From: a virus
Virus record (IMG/VR): IMGVR_UViG_3300046001_008485
Coordinates: 1-30,408 of that record
DNA: 30,408 nt
Reading direction: 5' to 3' (one strand)
The number at the start of each line of letters is the position of its first letter. Positions within the stretch are counted from its first letter, which is position 1. Below are positions 7,144-15,679 of this stretch, in pieces. The notes below the pieces were generated by a model. The model ran no database searches. It saw only the letters and a list, made by a program, of their open reading frames with translations, and had not been told where the DNA came from. Position numbers and translations under genes: made by a program.

Positions 7144-7661
7144 ACTCGTTGAAATGAAGGAAATGGCGAATTATATTGATCTACTATTTGTATTCCGTAT
7201 TCCTCAAACATAAATGACCATCCAGCATCCACCCATATATTACCTGCGTTTGGCGAATAGCCACTATTTTGAGGATATTGGCCGACATTTTCTAATCTCC
7301 AATAAATACAATTATTATTATCTCCAACTGAACCTGAATCGAATAAAACAATCGCATATTTTACCCCAGCAGTAAGATCAACTGAGGTAAAGGGTATTTC
7401 ATACCACAGTCCTTCAATTCCCTCTTCCACAGAATCAGACTGTATATAACCGACTGTTAAACCGCTACCACTTGGCTTACCATCTATCATTGAATCAATA
7501 ACGACATAAATATTTCCATTGGGAGAACCGAGTTTTCCTAATTTTACCCTAACACTTGTTATTGAATGAGTAACAGTAGGGACAAATGTCTGCATAAGCC
7601 AGTTATCCTTAAATATTGAAGTGACTGTATCATCATTTATATTATAGTGTTCAAATAGCAT
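7140..7661 (-). CDS. Beta-sandwich, carbohydrate-binding-like virion protein, 173 aa
   Basis: The sequence has a jelly-roll pattern: QTFVPTVTHSITSVRVKLGKLG, then GNIYVVIDS, WYEIPFTSVDLTAGVKYAIVLF and CIYWRLENVG. This resembles the discoidin/choice-of-anchor type sandwich domains often attached to phage fibres. There is no signal peptide. It overlaps the preceding glycosyltransferase gene by 11 nt and the following GT9 fragment by 4 nt, so it looks inserted between two halves of one enzyme. A role in virion adhesion or binding sugars is inference. Confidence 0.5.
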   Translation of the reverse strand: MLFEHYNINDDTVTSIFKDNWLMQTFVPTVTHSITSVRVKLGKLGSPNGNIYVVIDSMIDGKPSGSGLTVGYIQSDSVEEGIEGLWYEIPFTSVDLTAGVKYAIVLFDSGSVGDNNNCIYWRLENVGQYPQNSGYSPNAGNIWVDAGWSFMFEEYGIQIVDQYNSPFPSFQRV

Positions 7662-8634
7662 ATAATTTTCGATAAGCTCCTTCTAAATCTCCCTCCCAAT
7701 TATTTTCTTCCATCCATTTATATAGATTATGATTTTCTTTATTTTCTAGTCTCTCTCCCTCAGCGATGCTAATAATTTTTTCTCCTTCAAACACCTCAGG
7801 ATAACAACAACTAATCAAAACTTTTCCATACTTCTTTTTTATATCCGGGAGAACCTTACTAAATACAATATGATCACCCAATCCAGAATCCAATATAATT
7901 AACTTTTTATCTTTTCGAGTGAAATCTAGCCATTCTCTAAAAATCTTATCGTCATTCTCATAATCTGATTGACTGGCCATTGTTCTTGTCCCGCCTGTAG
8001 CGCTTTTGAAGTGCCAGGTTATTGCTGGAGTAATTAAAATTTTATAACCAGCTAATTTAAGCGCATAAGTAAACATCGTTTCTCCCCTGAAAGACTTATT
8101 GCTTAGTCCTAGGTGAAAATTGACTATTCCCGCGCGGAAAATAAATGAATTATGGAGGTGGTCGACTTCTTTTGTTCCTTTAATTTTAAACCATTGTTCG
8201 TTTTGAGTAGTTAGGTCATTGATAGCTGAACCGATATTATTGCTTTCCCATAGTGGTGGAGTTAGAATCGAACCTCCAACCGCGCCAACCTCATCTGTCA
8301 TCTGTGCTTCTAGTTTTTCTAACACGTCAGGTTCCGGAATATTGTCGTCATCTACTCTCCAGCAAAGTTCATACCCGGATTGATTTGCCATTTCATCATT
8401 AAAATGCTGCCCCTTCTTTTGTCCAAAAACAACATCCCATCCGATTCCTTTTTCGTCTAGCATTTTTAAAAGGTATAAATACGCCTCATTTTCCCTGATA
8501 TCTTTTGGATTATCGTTATCATCGTAAATAGTAAGGTGGTCTGGTTTTCGTGTTTGCATCGCCACAGATAAAATAGCCATTGGTAGATAGTTTTCGTAGC
8601 GTCCCCTAGTACAAATATAAGCTAGAATCTTCAT
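7651..8634 (-). CDS. GT2 glycosyltransferase fused to a GT9 N-terminal segment, 327 aa
   Basis: Residues 1 to about 230 form a GT2-type (GT-A) domain: MKILAYICTRGRYENY at the start and CWRVDDDNIPEPDVL with the DDD metal/nucleotide-sugar motif near residue 95. Residues from about 240 (LIILDSGLGDHIVFSKVLPDI, then CCYPEVF) match the start of GT9/heptosyltransferase-type proteins, whose family signature is LGD. The chain then stops, and the matching C-terminal half is encoded separately at 6739-7143. Its start overlaps the previous gene by 4 nt. Likely task: adding sugars to virion proteins or host surface polymers; donor unknown. Confidence 0.65.
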   Translation of the reverse strand: MKILAYICTRGRYENYLPMAILSVAMQTRKPDHLTIYDDNDNPKDIRENEAYLYLLKMLDEKGIGWDVVFGQKKGQHFNDEMANQSGYELCWRVDDDNIPEPDVLEKLEAQMTDEVGAVGGSILTPPLWESNNIGSAINDLTTQNEQWFKIKGTKEVDHLHNSFIFRAGIVNFHLGLSNKSFRGETMFTYALKLAGYKILITPAITWHFKSATGGTRTMASQSDYENDDKIFREWLDFTRKDKKLIILDSGLGDHIVFSKVLPDIKKKYGKVLISCCYPEVFEGEKIISIAEGERLENKENHNLYKWMEENNWEGDLEGAYRKLYAI

Positions 8635-9860
8635 AATCTTTTTGACCAGACAGAACCTTGAGCGATTCCTGTGTCTATTTTAAAATGCTCGTCATTTAAT
8701 CTTATATTAAAATATTTTTCATTCACTGCTCGTCCTACGCCTTCCCAATTACCATAATCATGCCCGGATATAGTTCCACTTTTTTTAACCTTGCACTCCC
8801 AATTTTCTATATCTTTTTTAACATCTTCATATAAATGTGAAGCGTCTATAAATAATAAGTCGAATGTTGCATCTGGAATTTTATTTACTATTTCGTCTGT
8901 ATAACCTTTGTAAATAATAACCTGGTCTCTAATCCCAAATCTTTGAATGTTTGTCTCAAATAATAATTGATAGTCTAGCTCTTTTACTTCACAATCCGTT
9001 CCATTGAAAATATCTACAACAACTACTTTCAGGTTCTTTCGCTTGATAATATCAGCTACTGAGCATAGACTTCTTCCTTTATAACAACCTAGTTCTCCGA
9101 TAGTTCCGCCTTCTGGAACATCTTCAACTAGTCTTCGATATTCTGCGATATCTCCTCCATAAAACCAACCTTCCGGTAACTTATATTTATACTCTAATCT
9201 CTTTCGAATATCTGCGATATGTTTAATCCACATTTCCTTATGTTCATTATCCATCATAGTTGCCTCGCCTGCGTGATAACTCATAAACCGATTCACATTT
9301 ATTCCGTTTATTACTTCATTATTTTCATCAGGTACTTGAATTATTTTATAACCTAGCTGTTCAACTTGCAAACAAAATTCTATATCTTCTCCGCCTCCCG
9401 GACTCCAAGATTCGTCAAATCCTCCTATCTTATCCCAAATTTTTCTAGTTGTTGCCATCAAAAATCCAACCGCAAACATTCTTTCAACTGACTCATCCCA
9501 GATTTTCAAGTTACAAGTTATTCCGATATTATCTTTGAGGGGTTTTACAAGAAAATCTAGCCATTGGTTTTTTGGTTGATCCAGTAAGACAACGTCGTTG
9601 TTCATTAAAATTATAATATCACCAGTCGCTACTTTTACTCCTTCGTTAGTTGCCTTAGTATAGCCTAATCCTTCATCAAACCAAACTAACTTAAATGGTT
9701 CTCCTAGACTTTCAACATATTCTTTCGTTCCATCTTTGCAACCATTTGCAACAACTATTATTTCCACGTCTGATAAATCAGTATATTTCTTAATAGACTC
9801 GCAAGCTGGTTTTAGACAATCTGAGAGGTGATTGTAAGTCGGAATAATTATTGAGATCAT
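8631..9860 (-). CDS. Bifunctional GT2 glycosyltransferase-methyltransferase, 409 aa
   Basis: Residues 1-210 are a GT2 domain: MISIIIPTYNHLSDCLKPA, VEIIVVANGCKDGT, IIILMNNDVVLLD (DxD-like metal site near residue 88) and a GGFDESW acceptor loop. Residues 250-400 are a class I SAM-dependent methyltransferase of the Methyltransf_24/TylF kind: GTIGELGCYKGRS (SAM-binding glycine loop), VVVVDIFNG, DLLFIDASHLYEDVKKDI and SGHDYGNWEGVGRAV. Such fusions make methylated sugars or methylate after transfer. It follows the collagen-like fibre gene, a plausible substrate, and overlaps the next glycosyltransferase by 4 nt. Confidence 0.75.
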   Translation of the reverse strand: MISIIIPTYNHLSDCLKPACESIKKYTDLSDVEIIVVANGCKDGTKEYVESLGEPFKLVWFDEGLGYTKATNEGVKVATGDIIILMNNDVVLLDQPKNQWLDFLVKPLKDNIGITCNLKIWDESVERMFAVGFLMATTRKIWDKIGGFDESWSPGGGEDIEFCLQVEQLGYKIIQVPDENNEVINGINVNRFMSYHAGEATMMDNEHKEMWIKHIADIRKRLEYKYKLPEGWFYGGDIAEYRRLVEDVPEGGTIGELGCYKGRSLCSVADIIKRKNLKVVVVDIFNGTDCEVKELDYQLLFETNIQRFGIRDQVIIYKGYTDEIVNKIPDATFDLLFIDASHLYEDVKKDIENWECKVKKSGTISGHDYGNWEGVGRAVNEKYFNIRLNDEHFKIDTGIAQGSVWSKRL

Positions 9861-9891
9861 AATTTTTTAAACATATTAGTCTATTTCGTAA

Positions 9892-12800
9892 TTAGGTCAT
9901 CCCCACATATTTGACCACTCCTTGTTCTCGGATATAAAGCCGATTATTTGTTGTGTCATATCCCATTTGTCCGTCTTTTGTAAGTTCGGTTGTAGTCAAT
10001 GCTCCTGAAAAAAATGCCATATTTCCATCAACACGGTAACCCAGATTTTTATCAGCGAAATCCATTGCCAATGCTTTGGAAAATCTCACAATATCGTCAT
10101 AACTCGGATACCACACATAAAACAAAGTCGAACCTTCATAAAAAGCCACTTCTTTGAACCACGTGTTGCCGTCTGAGGTTGAATGTTTTAGTTTCAGTGT
10201 AATTGCCGTAGCAGAGGCGGAGATTGTTTTTGAAACTCCAATATTCTGCCAAGCGTCAGCAGTTGTATTCGTGGCGGACGCTGTTTCTATTCCGTCATCA
10301 ATCGAAACTTGCATAGTTGAAGCAACTGTTTGATATGCTTTTGCCACAATAGAAACTTCTTTTCCTCGCAGTCTTTCCACTAAGTCTTCGGGTAAAGTTT
10401 GAGTAATTAAAGCGTCAGTCGTTGCTCGTCTGATTTTTTGTCCTCGATACATTGTTGCGGCGAAAAGTTTTTTGACTTGGGAATCGGTTAGAGCGACTGA
10501 AAGAACGCCAGCGTTTTGGATAAGGCCGTCAAAAAACCAGTTAGACGAAAAAACACCAAGACGGCCTATTGAAAAGTCTCCATTTGTATCAGAATGCGAA
10601 CCACTTGCTGCAACTTCTTTTTTTATTCCATTTATCCAAATTTTATTTTTTTGTAATACAGAATCGTAAACTCCACATATAAAATACCACTTCCCCGTTT
10701 CAATTTTTACATCCGAAGTAACTGCTGGATTTGTAGTAAGTGCGTCTAGGTTGAATCCAATCGTATTAGCACTACCTACATATAACCCAGCCCAAGGAGT
10801 TGCGTTGCTAGGAGATTTTCCCATAATTGCCATTTCAGCAGCAGGGAGAGATTCTGCTTTTATAAACGCAAACCACGTTTGACTTCCAGCAATTTCTAAA
10901 TTAGCACAAGAAGCGTCTGCAATCGTGAAATACTCCGAGTTGTCTCTTTCAAAATCTCTCGCCTTACCCATCAATCCGTCATCAGAAGAAAGAACAGTAT
11001 TATTATCAGTCAAATGATACCCATTAGAAGAAAGGTCAGTTGCATTTCCACTGGCTTCATTCAGATTCCAAAGTCCTTCAATATCTCCGTCTGAAATTCC
11101 TAAAAGAGCAATCAGCTCTGCTTTGGTCATTGAGGGAAATCCGCCTTGCACTGGATTGGCAGAAGAATTTGTCCAGTCGTCAGGAGTTGAACCATAACCG
11201 TTGGTAGAATTATTGATGAAGTTTCCATTTTTAAGAAGGTTGTTCATTCCACCGCCACCTGCGGCTACTCCACTAAACCCTGACGTACCTGAAAATCCAC
11301 TAATGCCAAGACCACTAGTTCCTGATGTACCTGAATACCCTGAAGTTCCACTTGTGCCTGAAAATCCTGAAGTTGATGTTAAACCTGAAAAGCCACTTAT
11401 GCCAGAATAACCTGAAGTTCCAGATGTACCTGAGAATCCAGAAGTTCCGCTAAATCCAGATGTTCCACTTGTCCCACTATAGCCACTTGTTCCAGATGTC
11501 CCTGTCCCAGAAGTTCCAGAAAAACCTGATATACCTGAGGATCCATTAATACCTGATGTACCAGATGTTCCAGAATATCCTGATGTTCCACTCGTTCCTG
11601 AAAATCCGCTTGTTCCAGAATATCCTGATGTTCCACTCGTTCCTGAAAATCCGCTTGTTCCAGAATATCCTGATGTTCCACTCGTTCCTGAAAATCCGCT
11701 TGTTCCAGAATATCCTGAATATCCTGATGTTCCACTATAACCAGAAACTCCTTGTTCTGCAAAGACTGACCAAAAAGCTCCTTCGACTGGCGTATTATTT
11801 AAATTAGTATTTTGTAGAGAGATCCAAGTTATTTCTCCATAAGAAGCTAAATCATTTATACTATATGTTGTTCCACTATCCCAAACTCCTTTTGCTGTAA
11901 CTCCTGTTCCTGCCGCACCAGATGTTCCAGAATAACCACTAGTTCCAGAAGTTCCTGAAACTCCTTGAATGAAAAATGATGTTACAATATGTGAAGCCAT
12001 TTCAGCTCCTTGATATATAAAGGAGATATTTCTATTAACTCCAGCAGTTGTAGCCACCGGGCGAACAATAATTCTATCGGTAGTCAAAAGAGTAATATCA
12101 CTAACTACGGTGTATTTTTGTATATAATATTTAGCTGCGACTGAACTACCTACTACTGATGTTATTTCACTTTTTGATACTGCAGTTGAAAATAATAAAG
12201 TAGAAGCTCCAGTAGGTGCTGTTTTAAATACATCAAACCAGATATAGGATTTACTAGATACACTACTTACATAAGCCCAAAAATTAAATTCCCACACTCC
12301 AGCTGGGAGTGTTGTTGACACTGGAAATAAATCTGAAGTAGCATAAGAATCTAAAGGGACTCCTTGTGTTGCTTCAAGTCCCGTAGATGTAACTGTTTTT
12401 GTTTCTACTACCTGAGTTCCTGTTACCGGAACGCGAGTGAGGGATTCTCTTTGCACAGAAATAGTGATAGCAGTTCCAGCAGATTCATTTATAACAGCAG
12501 ATGAATAAGTAAAAGTAAGAGTTCCAGCTGCAACTGAAAGAATATCATATTTTGCTCCATTATTAGCACCACCAGAAACTTTAATAGTCATTCCAGCAAT
12601 AAATCCTGTTGTGATAAAATTAACGTCACCAACTGTCATTGTATCAGGAGTAGAAGCTGTAACAAATGCTACTTGCGATGAAGTAAATGTTGGTGTATTA
12701 AAAGAATCTAAATTATCAAAATATAGAAGTTGTCCAGATGTAAGTCCCTGTATTCCTGATGTTCCACTGAAACCGCTTGTTCCTGAAGTTCCGGAAAAAC

Positions 12801-13857
12801 CACTTGTTCCGGATGTCCCACTATAACCCGAAACTCCAGAATACCCACTTGAACCTACGAATGAACCACCACTATAACCAGAAGTTCCTGAAAATCCTGA
12901 TGTTCCAGAAAAACCAGAAGTTCCAATACCGGATGTTCCAGAATAACCTGATGTTCCACTAAAGCCACTATATCCTGAAGCTGTTAGTAAATTCCAATAA
13001 GCTCCATCTGTGACTGCATGATTTGTTCCTCCTTGAATTGAAACATAGCCTGCTCCATTATATGAAACGCAATCATTTATAAAATATTCTGTTCCACTAT
13101 CCCAAATTCCTTTCCAAGGATATTGAGTTCCTATTGTTCCACTAGTTCCTGAATAACCTGATGATCCAGAAATTCCAGAATAACCACTGAGACCACTAGC
13201 ACCAGAAAAACCACTAACTCCTGAGAAGCCTGATGTTCCACTTGTGCCACTAGATCCTACGAATGAGCCACCGCTATACCCCGAGGTTCCAGAAAAACCA
13301 GACGCTCCAGATGTTCCTGATAGTCCAGCACCTGATGTTCCTGAAGATCCACTATTTCCTGAGAAGCCTGATGTTCCACTAATACCTGAATAACCTGAAG
13401 TTCCAGAAAAGCCACTTATTCCACTAAAACCAGAAGTCCCTGAAAAACCTGATGTTCCTATGCCAGAGAACCCTGAAGTTCCACTAGCTCCTGATACTCC
13501 TACTCCTGATGTACCTGAGAACCCACTAGTTCCACTGAAGCCACTTATTCCTGAAAATCCTGATGTTCCAGAATAACCAGAAGATCCAACAAAAGAACCG
13601 CCAGAATAACCTGAAACTCCGCTAAAGCCTGATGTCCCGGAAAAGCCAGATGTTCCAGAAAAGCCAGATATTCCTGAAAAACCAGAAGTACCAGAATAAC
13701 CAGAAGATCCAACAAAAGATTCTCCGGAGTAACCAGAGACCCCACTAAATCCAGATGCTCCTGAAAATCCACTAGCTCCTGATATGCCCGAGTATCCACT
13801 AATTCCTTGAGGTCCTGTCGGAGTAGCCTTAATTTTAATCAAAGGTAATATTCTCAT
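9892..13857 (-). CDS. Giant collagen-like fibre with sugar-binding and LamG-like modules, 1321 aa
   Basis: The start is collagen-like (TPTGPQGISGYSG). Long Gly-x-Ser triplet tracts (GFSGTSGYSG) fill about residues 15-240 and 700-865, with shorter ones between. Two modules, near 245-292 and 645-697, carry WDSG-T-Y-x3-D at the start and a terminal W, resembling chitin-binding CBM5/12 modules. A non-repetitive beta-rich part lies at about 375-630. Residues 870-900 (NLLKNGNFINNSTNG) look like CBM4/9. Residues 915-1135 look LamG/concanavalin-like, with AGLYVGSANTIGFNLD and KWYFICGVYD. Triplets lack Pro, so any triple helix would depend on Thr/Ser, perhaps glycosylated by the adjacent transferases. 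Three exact 45-bp tandem copies lie inside. Confidence 0.8.
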   Translation of the reverse strand: MRILPLIKIKATPTGPQGISGYSGISGASGFSGASGFSGVSGYSGESFVGSSGYSGTSGFSGISGFSGTSGFSGTSGFSGVSGYSGGSFVGSSGYSGTSGFSGISGFSGTSGFSGTSGVGVSGASGTSGFSGIGTSGFSGTSGFSGISGFSGTSGYSGISGTSGFSGNSGSSGTSGAGLSGTSGASGFSGTSGYSGGSFVGSSGTSGTSGFSGVSGFSGASGLSGYSGISGSSGYSGTSGTIGTQYPWKGIWDSGTEYFINDCVSYNGAGYVSIQGGTNHAVTDGAYWNLLTASGYSGFSGTSGYSGTSGIGTSGFSGTSGFSGTSGYSGGSFVGSSGYSGVSGYSGTSGTSGFSGTSGTSGFSGTSGIQGLTSGQLLYFDNLDSFNTPTFTSSQVAFVTASTPDTMTVGDVNFITTGFIAGMTIKVSGGANNGAKYDILSVAAGTLTFTYSSAVINESAGTAITISVQRESLTRVPVTGTQVVETKTVTSTGLEATQGVPLDSYATSDLFPVSTTLPAGVWEFNFWAYVSSVSSKSYIWFDVFKTAPTGASTLLFSTAVSKSEITSVVGSSVAAKYYIQKYTVVSDITLLTTDRIIVRPVATTAGVNRNISFIYQGAEMASHIVTSFFIQGVSGTSGTSGYSGTSGAAGTGVTAKGVWDSGTTYSINDLASYGEITWISLQNTNLNNTPVEGAFWSVFAEQGVSGYSGTSGYSGYSGTSGFSGTSGTSGYSGTSGFSGTSGTSGYSGTSGFSGTSGTSGYSGTSGTSGINGSSGISGFSGTSGTGTSGTSGYSGTSGTSGFSGTSGFSGTSGTSGYSGISGFSGLTSTSGFSGTSGTSGYSGTSGTSGLGISGFSGTSGFSGVAAGGGGMNNLLKNGNFINNSTNGYGSTPDDWTNSSANPVQGGFPSMTKAELIALLGISDGDIEGLWNLNEASGNATDLSSNGYHLTDNNTVLSSDDGLMGKARDFERDNSEYFTIADASCANLEIAGSQTWFAFIKAESLPAAEMAIMGKSPSNATPWAGLYVGSANTIGFNLDALTTNPAVTSDVKIETGKWYFICGVYDSVLQKNKIWINGIKKEVAASGSHSDTNGDFSIGRLGVFSSNWFFDGLIQNAGVLSVALTDSQVKKLFAATMYRGQKIRRATTDALITQTLPEDLVERLRGKEVSIVAKAYQTVASTMQVSIDDGIETASATNTTADAWQNIGVSKTISASATAITLKLKHSTSDGNTWFKEVAFYEGSTLFYVWYPSYDDIVRFSKALAMDFADKNLGYRVDGNMAFFSGALTTTELTKDGQMGYDTTNNRLYIREQGVVKYVGMT
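11581..11715. repeat. Three exact 45-bp tandem repeats in the fibre gene
   Basis: Units 11581-11625, 11626-11670 and 11671-11715 are identical, each beginning TGATGTTCCACTCG on the + strand. They encode 15 residues of Gly-x-Ser repeat on the leftward strand. Neighbouring repeats are diverged, so this block is a recent expansion. Because 45 is a multiple of three, copy-number changes keep the frame. Confidence 0.95.
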
Positions 13858-13867
13858 CTAGGTAATT

Positions 13868-14248
13868 TTAATAACTTACTAATACTTTAGCTGTGTGAGC
13901 ACCATCAGCAGTTTCTGTTACTGTAACTTTAATATGTGTAAATTGATTCTTTTCTAAGTCAAGCGCTGCAATTTTACTACCATCAGCATTTGCAATTGAT
14001 ACTGAAGCTGCTCGAGTATAATTTTGAGCATTTGTATTAACAAGATCTTCAATTAAACTATTCAGTGTTACGTAAGTTCCATCGATACCATTAATTGAGC
14101 CAGAAACTGAAAAGGCAGAAGTTCCACCTGCGTTTGCTGCTCTAGTTACAAGTAATGTAATTTTTTTAGCACAAGTTACATCGATCGCTGAAGAGGTAGT
14201 TGTTGCTGTAACAGCATCGAGAGCTGTAATTAATTTAGGTGTTCGCAT
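13868..14248 (-). CDS. Small virion protein, Ig-like, 126 aa
   Basis: A 126-residue protein dominated by Ala, Thr, Ser and Val with alternating hydrophobics (KKITLLVTRAANAGG, FTHIKVTVTETADG), suggesting one beta-sandwich. It lies 10 nt upstream of the collagen-like fibre gene and after the short AT-hook-like gene. Phage head fibres, decoration proteins and fibre anchors can look like this; which it is cannot be said. Its start has the A/T-rich leader usual here. Confidence 0.6.
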   Translation of the reverse strand: MRTPKLITALDAVTATTTSSAIDVTCAKKITLLVTRAANAGGTSAFSVSGSINGIDGTYVTLNSLIEDLVNTNAQNYTRAASVSIANADGSKIAALDLEKNQFTHIKVTVTETADGAHTAKVLVSY

Positions 14249-14258
14249 ATATTTTTAA

Positions 14259-14483
14259 TTAAATTAAATTATCTATAAATTCTACTTCTTTTTTTGGTCG
14301 ACCTTTTTTTGGTTGCACTATTTCTATTTCTTCTATCTCTTCATCTTTTTTCTCAATCACCTCTACTTCTTTTTTCTCTTTTCGCATAGCATCTACTTGT
14401 GCTAAAGCTTGATCAACTGTTGGACTAATATAATCCGGTAGTTGACCCAATTCTGCTAGTCTTTGAAAATTTGGCTTACCCAT
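14259..14483 (-). CDS. Small charged protein with AT-hook-like motif, 74 aa
   Basis: The N-terminal half (MGKPNFQRLAELGQLPDY) is folded-looking. Residues 35-60 are a charged helix rich in Lys and Glu. QPKKGRPKKE near residue 60 fits the AT-hook core (Lys-rich flank, Gly-Arg-Pro), which binds the minor groove of A/T-rich DNA. An AT-hook inside a structural gene cluster is unusual; it may contact packaged DNA, or the match may be chance in Lys-rich sequence. It lies just downstream of the tRNA gene. Confidence 0.55.
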   Translation of the reverse strand: MGKPNFQRLAELGQLPDYISPTVDQALAQVDAMRKEKKEVEVIEKKDEEIEEIEIVQPKKGRPKKEVEFIDNLI

Positions 14484-14511
14484 AATTTTTTAAATTTAAT
14501 TATTATTTAAG

Positions 14512-14583
14512 AGCCATCAGTTAGAATCGAACTAACAACCTACTGTTTACAAAACAGTTGCTCTACCATTGAGCTATGAAGGC
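14512..14583 (-). tRNA. tRNA-Thr (anticodon UGU)
   Basis: All arms fold by hand. Acceptor is 14577-14583 with 14513-14519 (one T-T mismatch at pair 4-69). The D-arm GCTC/GAGC has GG in its loop. The anticodon stem ACTGT/ACAGT closes loop TTTGTAA with anticodon TGT. The T-arm GTTAG/CTAAC has loop TTCGATT. CCA is not encoded, and the discriminator is U. It would read ACA and possibly other Thr codons. It sits inside the late operon between two structural genes, so it may be cut out of the long mRNA. The nearby fibre gene uses many ACA codons. Confidence 0.93.
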
Positions 14584-14626
14584 AAGAGAAGGGATTTCTC
14601 CCTAACTCTATTTGAATATTTAATTT

Positions 14627-15589
14627 TTAAGAAGCTACTGCAACTCCTGCTGTAGCAAAAGCTGGAACTGCACCGTCAACATAAATTCCAACTGCAGCTT
14701 GCGCCATCACAGTATGATCAACGGAGGTACAATTTTTCAAAATTACTGAACCTTCTGTTTGAGCTCCACCAAATCCAACAGCATGTGCTGGAGTTGCGGC
14801 TCCAAGAGCATTACTCAAGAAAATAGAATCTTTAACAATCAAATGTCTTTCAACATCTGTTGCTCCAGCTCCATAAATTCTTACAGCTTCTGTTCCAGCA
14901 GCCTTTACCAAGAACAAACATCCTTCAATGTAATTATCTCGACAAACTTTTCCAGTAATTACTTCTCTCGTCAGAAGCATATTAGGTCTGATTTTATTAT
15001 CAGCAATAATATTAACAGTTGAACCAAAAGTACAACCTAGCCATGTGACAGAGTCGCCATTATTAAGAACTTCAGCAGCCGCTGTTTCATCTAAATCGCT
15101 AGATTTGTAGAAATGACAGTTCTTATAAAGTGTAAATTCTCCACCTTCTGCAACAGTATATAGAGAAGCGGCAACTGTACTTGAGCTATCGAATTTAATA
15201 TTAGTGAAAGTATTTCTTACACCAGTATTTTTCATCAAAGCAATATCGGCAGCAACCGTACTATCACCCATTGTGATTCTAGCATTTTGACCATAAAGTC
15301 TTCCGCCAGAAGCATCCATACCAATAAAATGAATTCGATTTTTTGAAATATCAAGCATCGAAGTCATTACATGTGCAGCACTTCCCATAAGAACAATAAC
15401 ATCGTCTTTGTTTGTTCTAGTTAGTGAATAGGCCTGTGCGACTGTTTTAACTGCAGCAGTCATTGAACGTCCATTATTCGTATCCATACCATAAGTATAA
15501 TCTACGAAGAAATAACGACCAGCTGTCGCAGGAAGTTCTCCTACCACAGGAACTCCAAAGCTTGCGAGTCCGTTTTTAAAATTATCCAT
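14627..15589 (-). CDS. Beta-helix virion protein, 320 aa
   Basis: The N-terminus contains GRYFFVDYTYGMDTNNGRSM, the usual opening of right-handed beta-helix proteins in phages. Repeating turns follow: NRIHFIGMDASGG, NTFTNIKFDSSS, FTLYKNCHFYKSS, VTWLGCTFGS, LIVKDSIFLSN and SVILKNCTSVDH. It directly follows the major capsid gene, separated by a perfect hairpin at 15617-15652. Position suggests an abundant head-associated protein or head fibre; a tailspike-type enzyme is less likely because no catalytic acidic cluster stands out. Confidence 0.65.
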   Translation of the reverse strand: MDNFKNGLASFGVPVVGELPATAGRYFFVDYTYGMDTNNGRSMTAAVKTVAQAYSLTRTNKDDVIVLMGSAAHVMTSMLDISKNRIHFIGMDASGGRLYGQNARITMGDSTVAADIALMKNTGVRNTFTNIKFDSSSTVAASLYTVAEGGEFTLYKNCHFYKSSDLDETAAAEVLNNGDSVTWLGCTFGSTVNIIADNKIRPNMLLTREVITGKVCRDNYIEGCLFLVKAAGTEAVRIYGAGATDVERHLIVKDSIFLSNALGAATPAHAVGFGGAQTEGSVILKNCTSVDHTVMAQAAVGIYVDGAVPAFATAGVAVAS

Positions 15590-15616
15590 TATTTTAACTT
15601 TAATAATTAGTATTCT

Positions 15617-15656
15617 AGATTATAGGGGCTATATTTCAAACCCCTATAATCTTTTT
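15617..15656 (+). terminator. Perfect 12-bp hairpin after the capsid gene, T-tract on the + strand
   Basis: AGATTATAGGGG (15617-15628) pairs perfectly with CCCCTATAATCT (15641-15652) around a 12-nt loop, and Ts continue to 15656 on the + strand. For rightward RNA this is a textbook terminator, although the genes here run leftward. On leftward RNA it lies just after the capsid stop (15680) and could set the 3' end of a processed capsid mRNA. Confidence 0.65.
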
Positions 15657-15679
15657 ATAATACTCAGTGCTTATACTAA

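Noticed and set aside
11581-11715. CRISPR-like repeat array
   Set aside because: The repeats are directly tandem with no spacers and lie in a coding frame.
11397-11762. 121-residue leftward frame inside the fibre gene
   Set aside because: It is a shadow of the tandem repeats in a second frame; its repetitive composition follows the fibre DNA.
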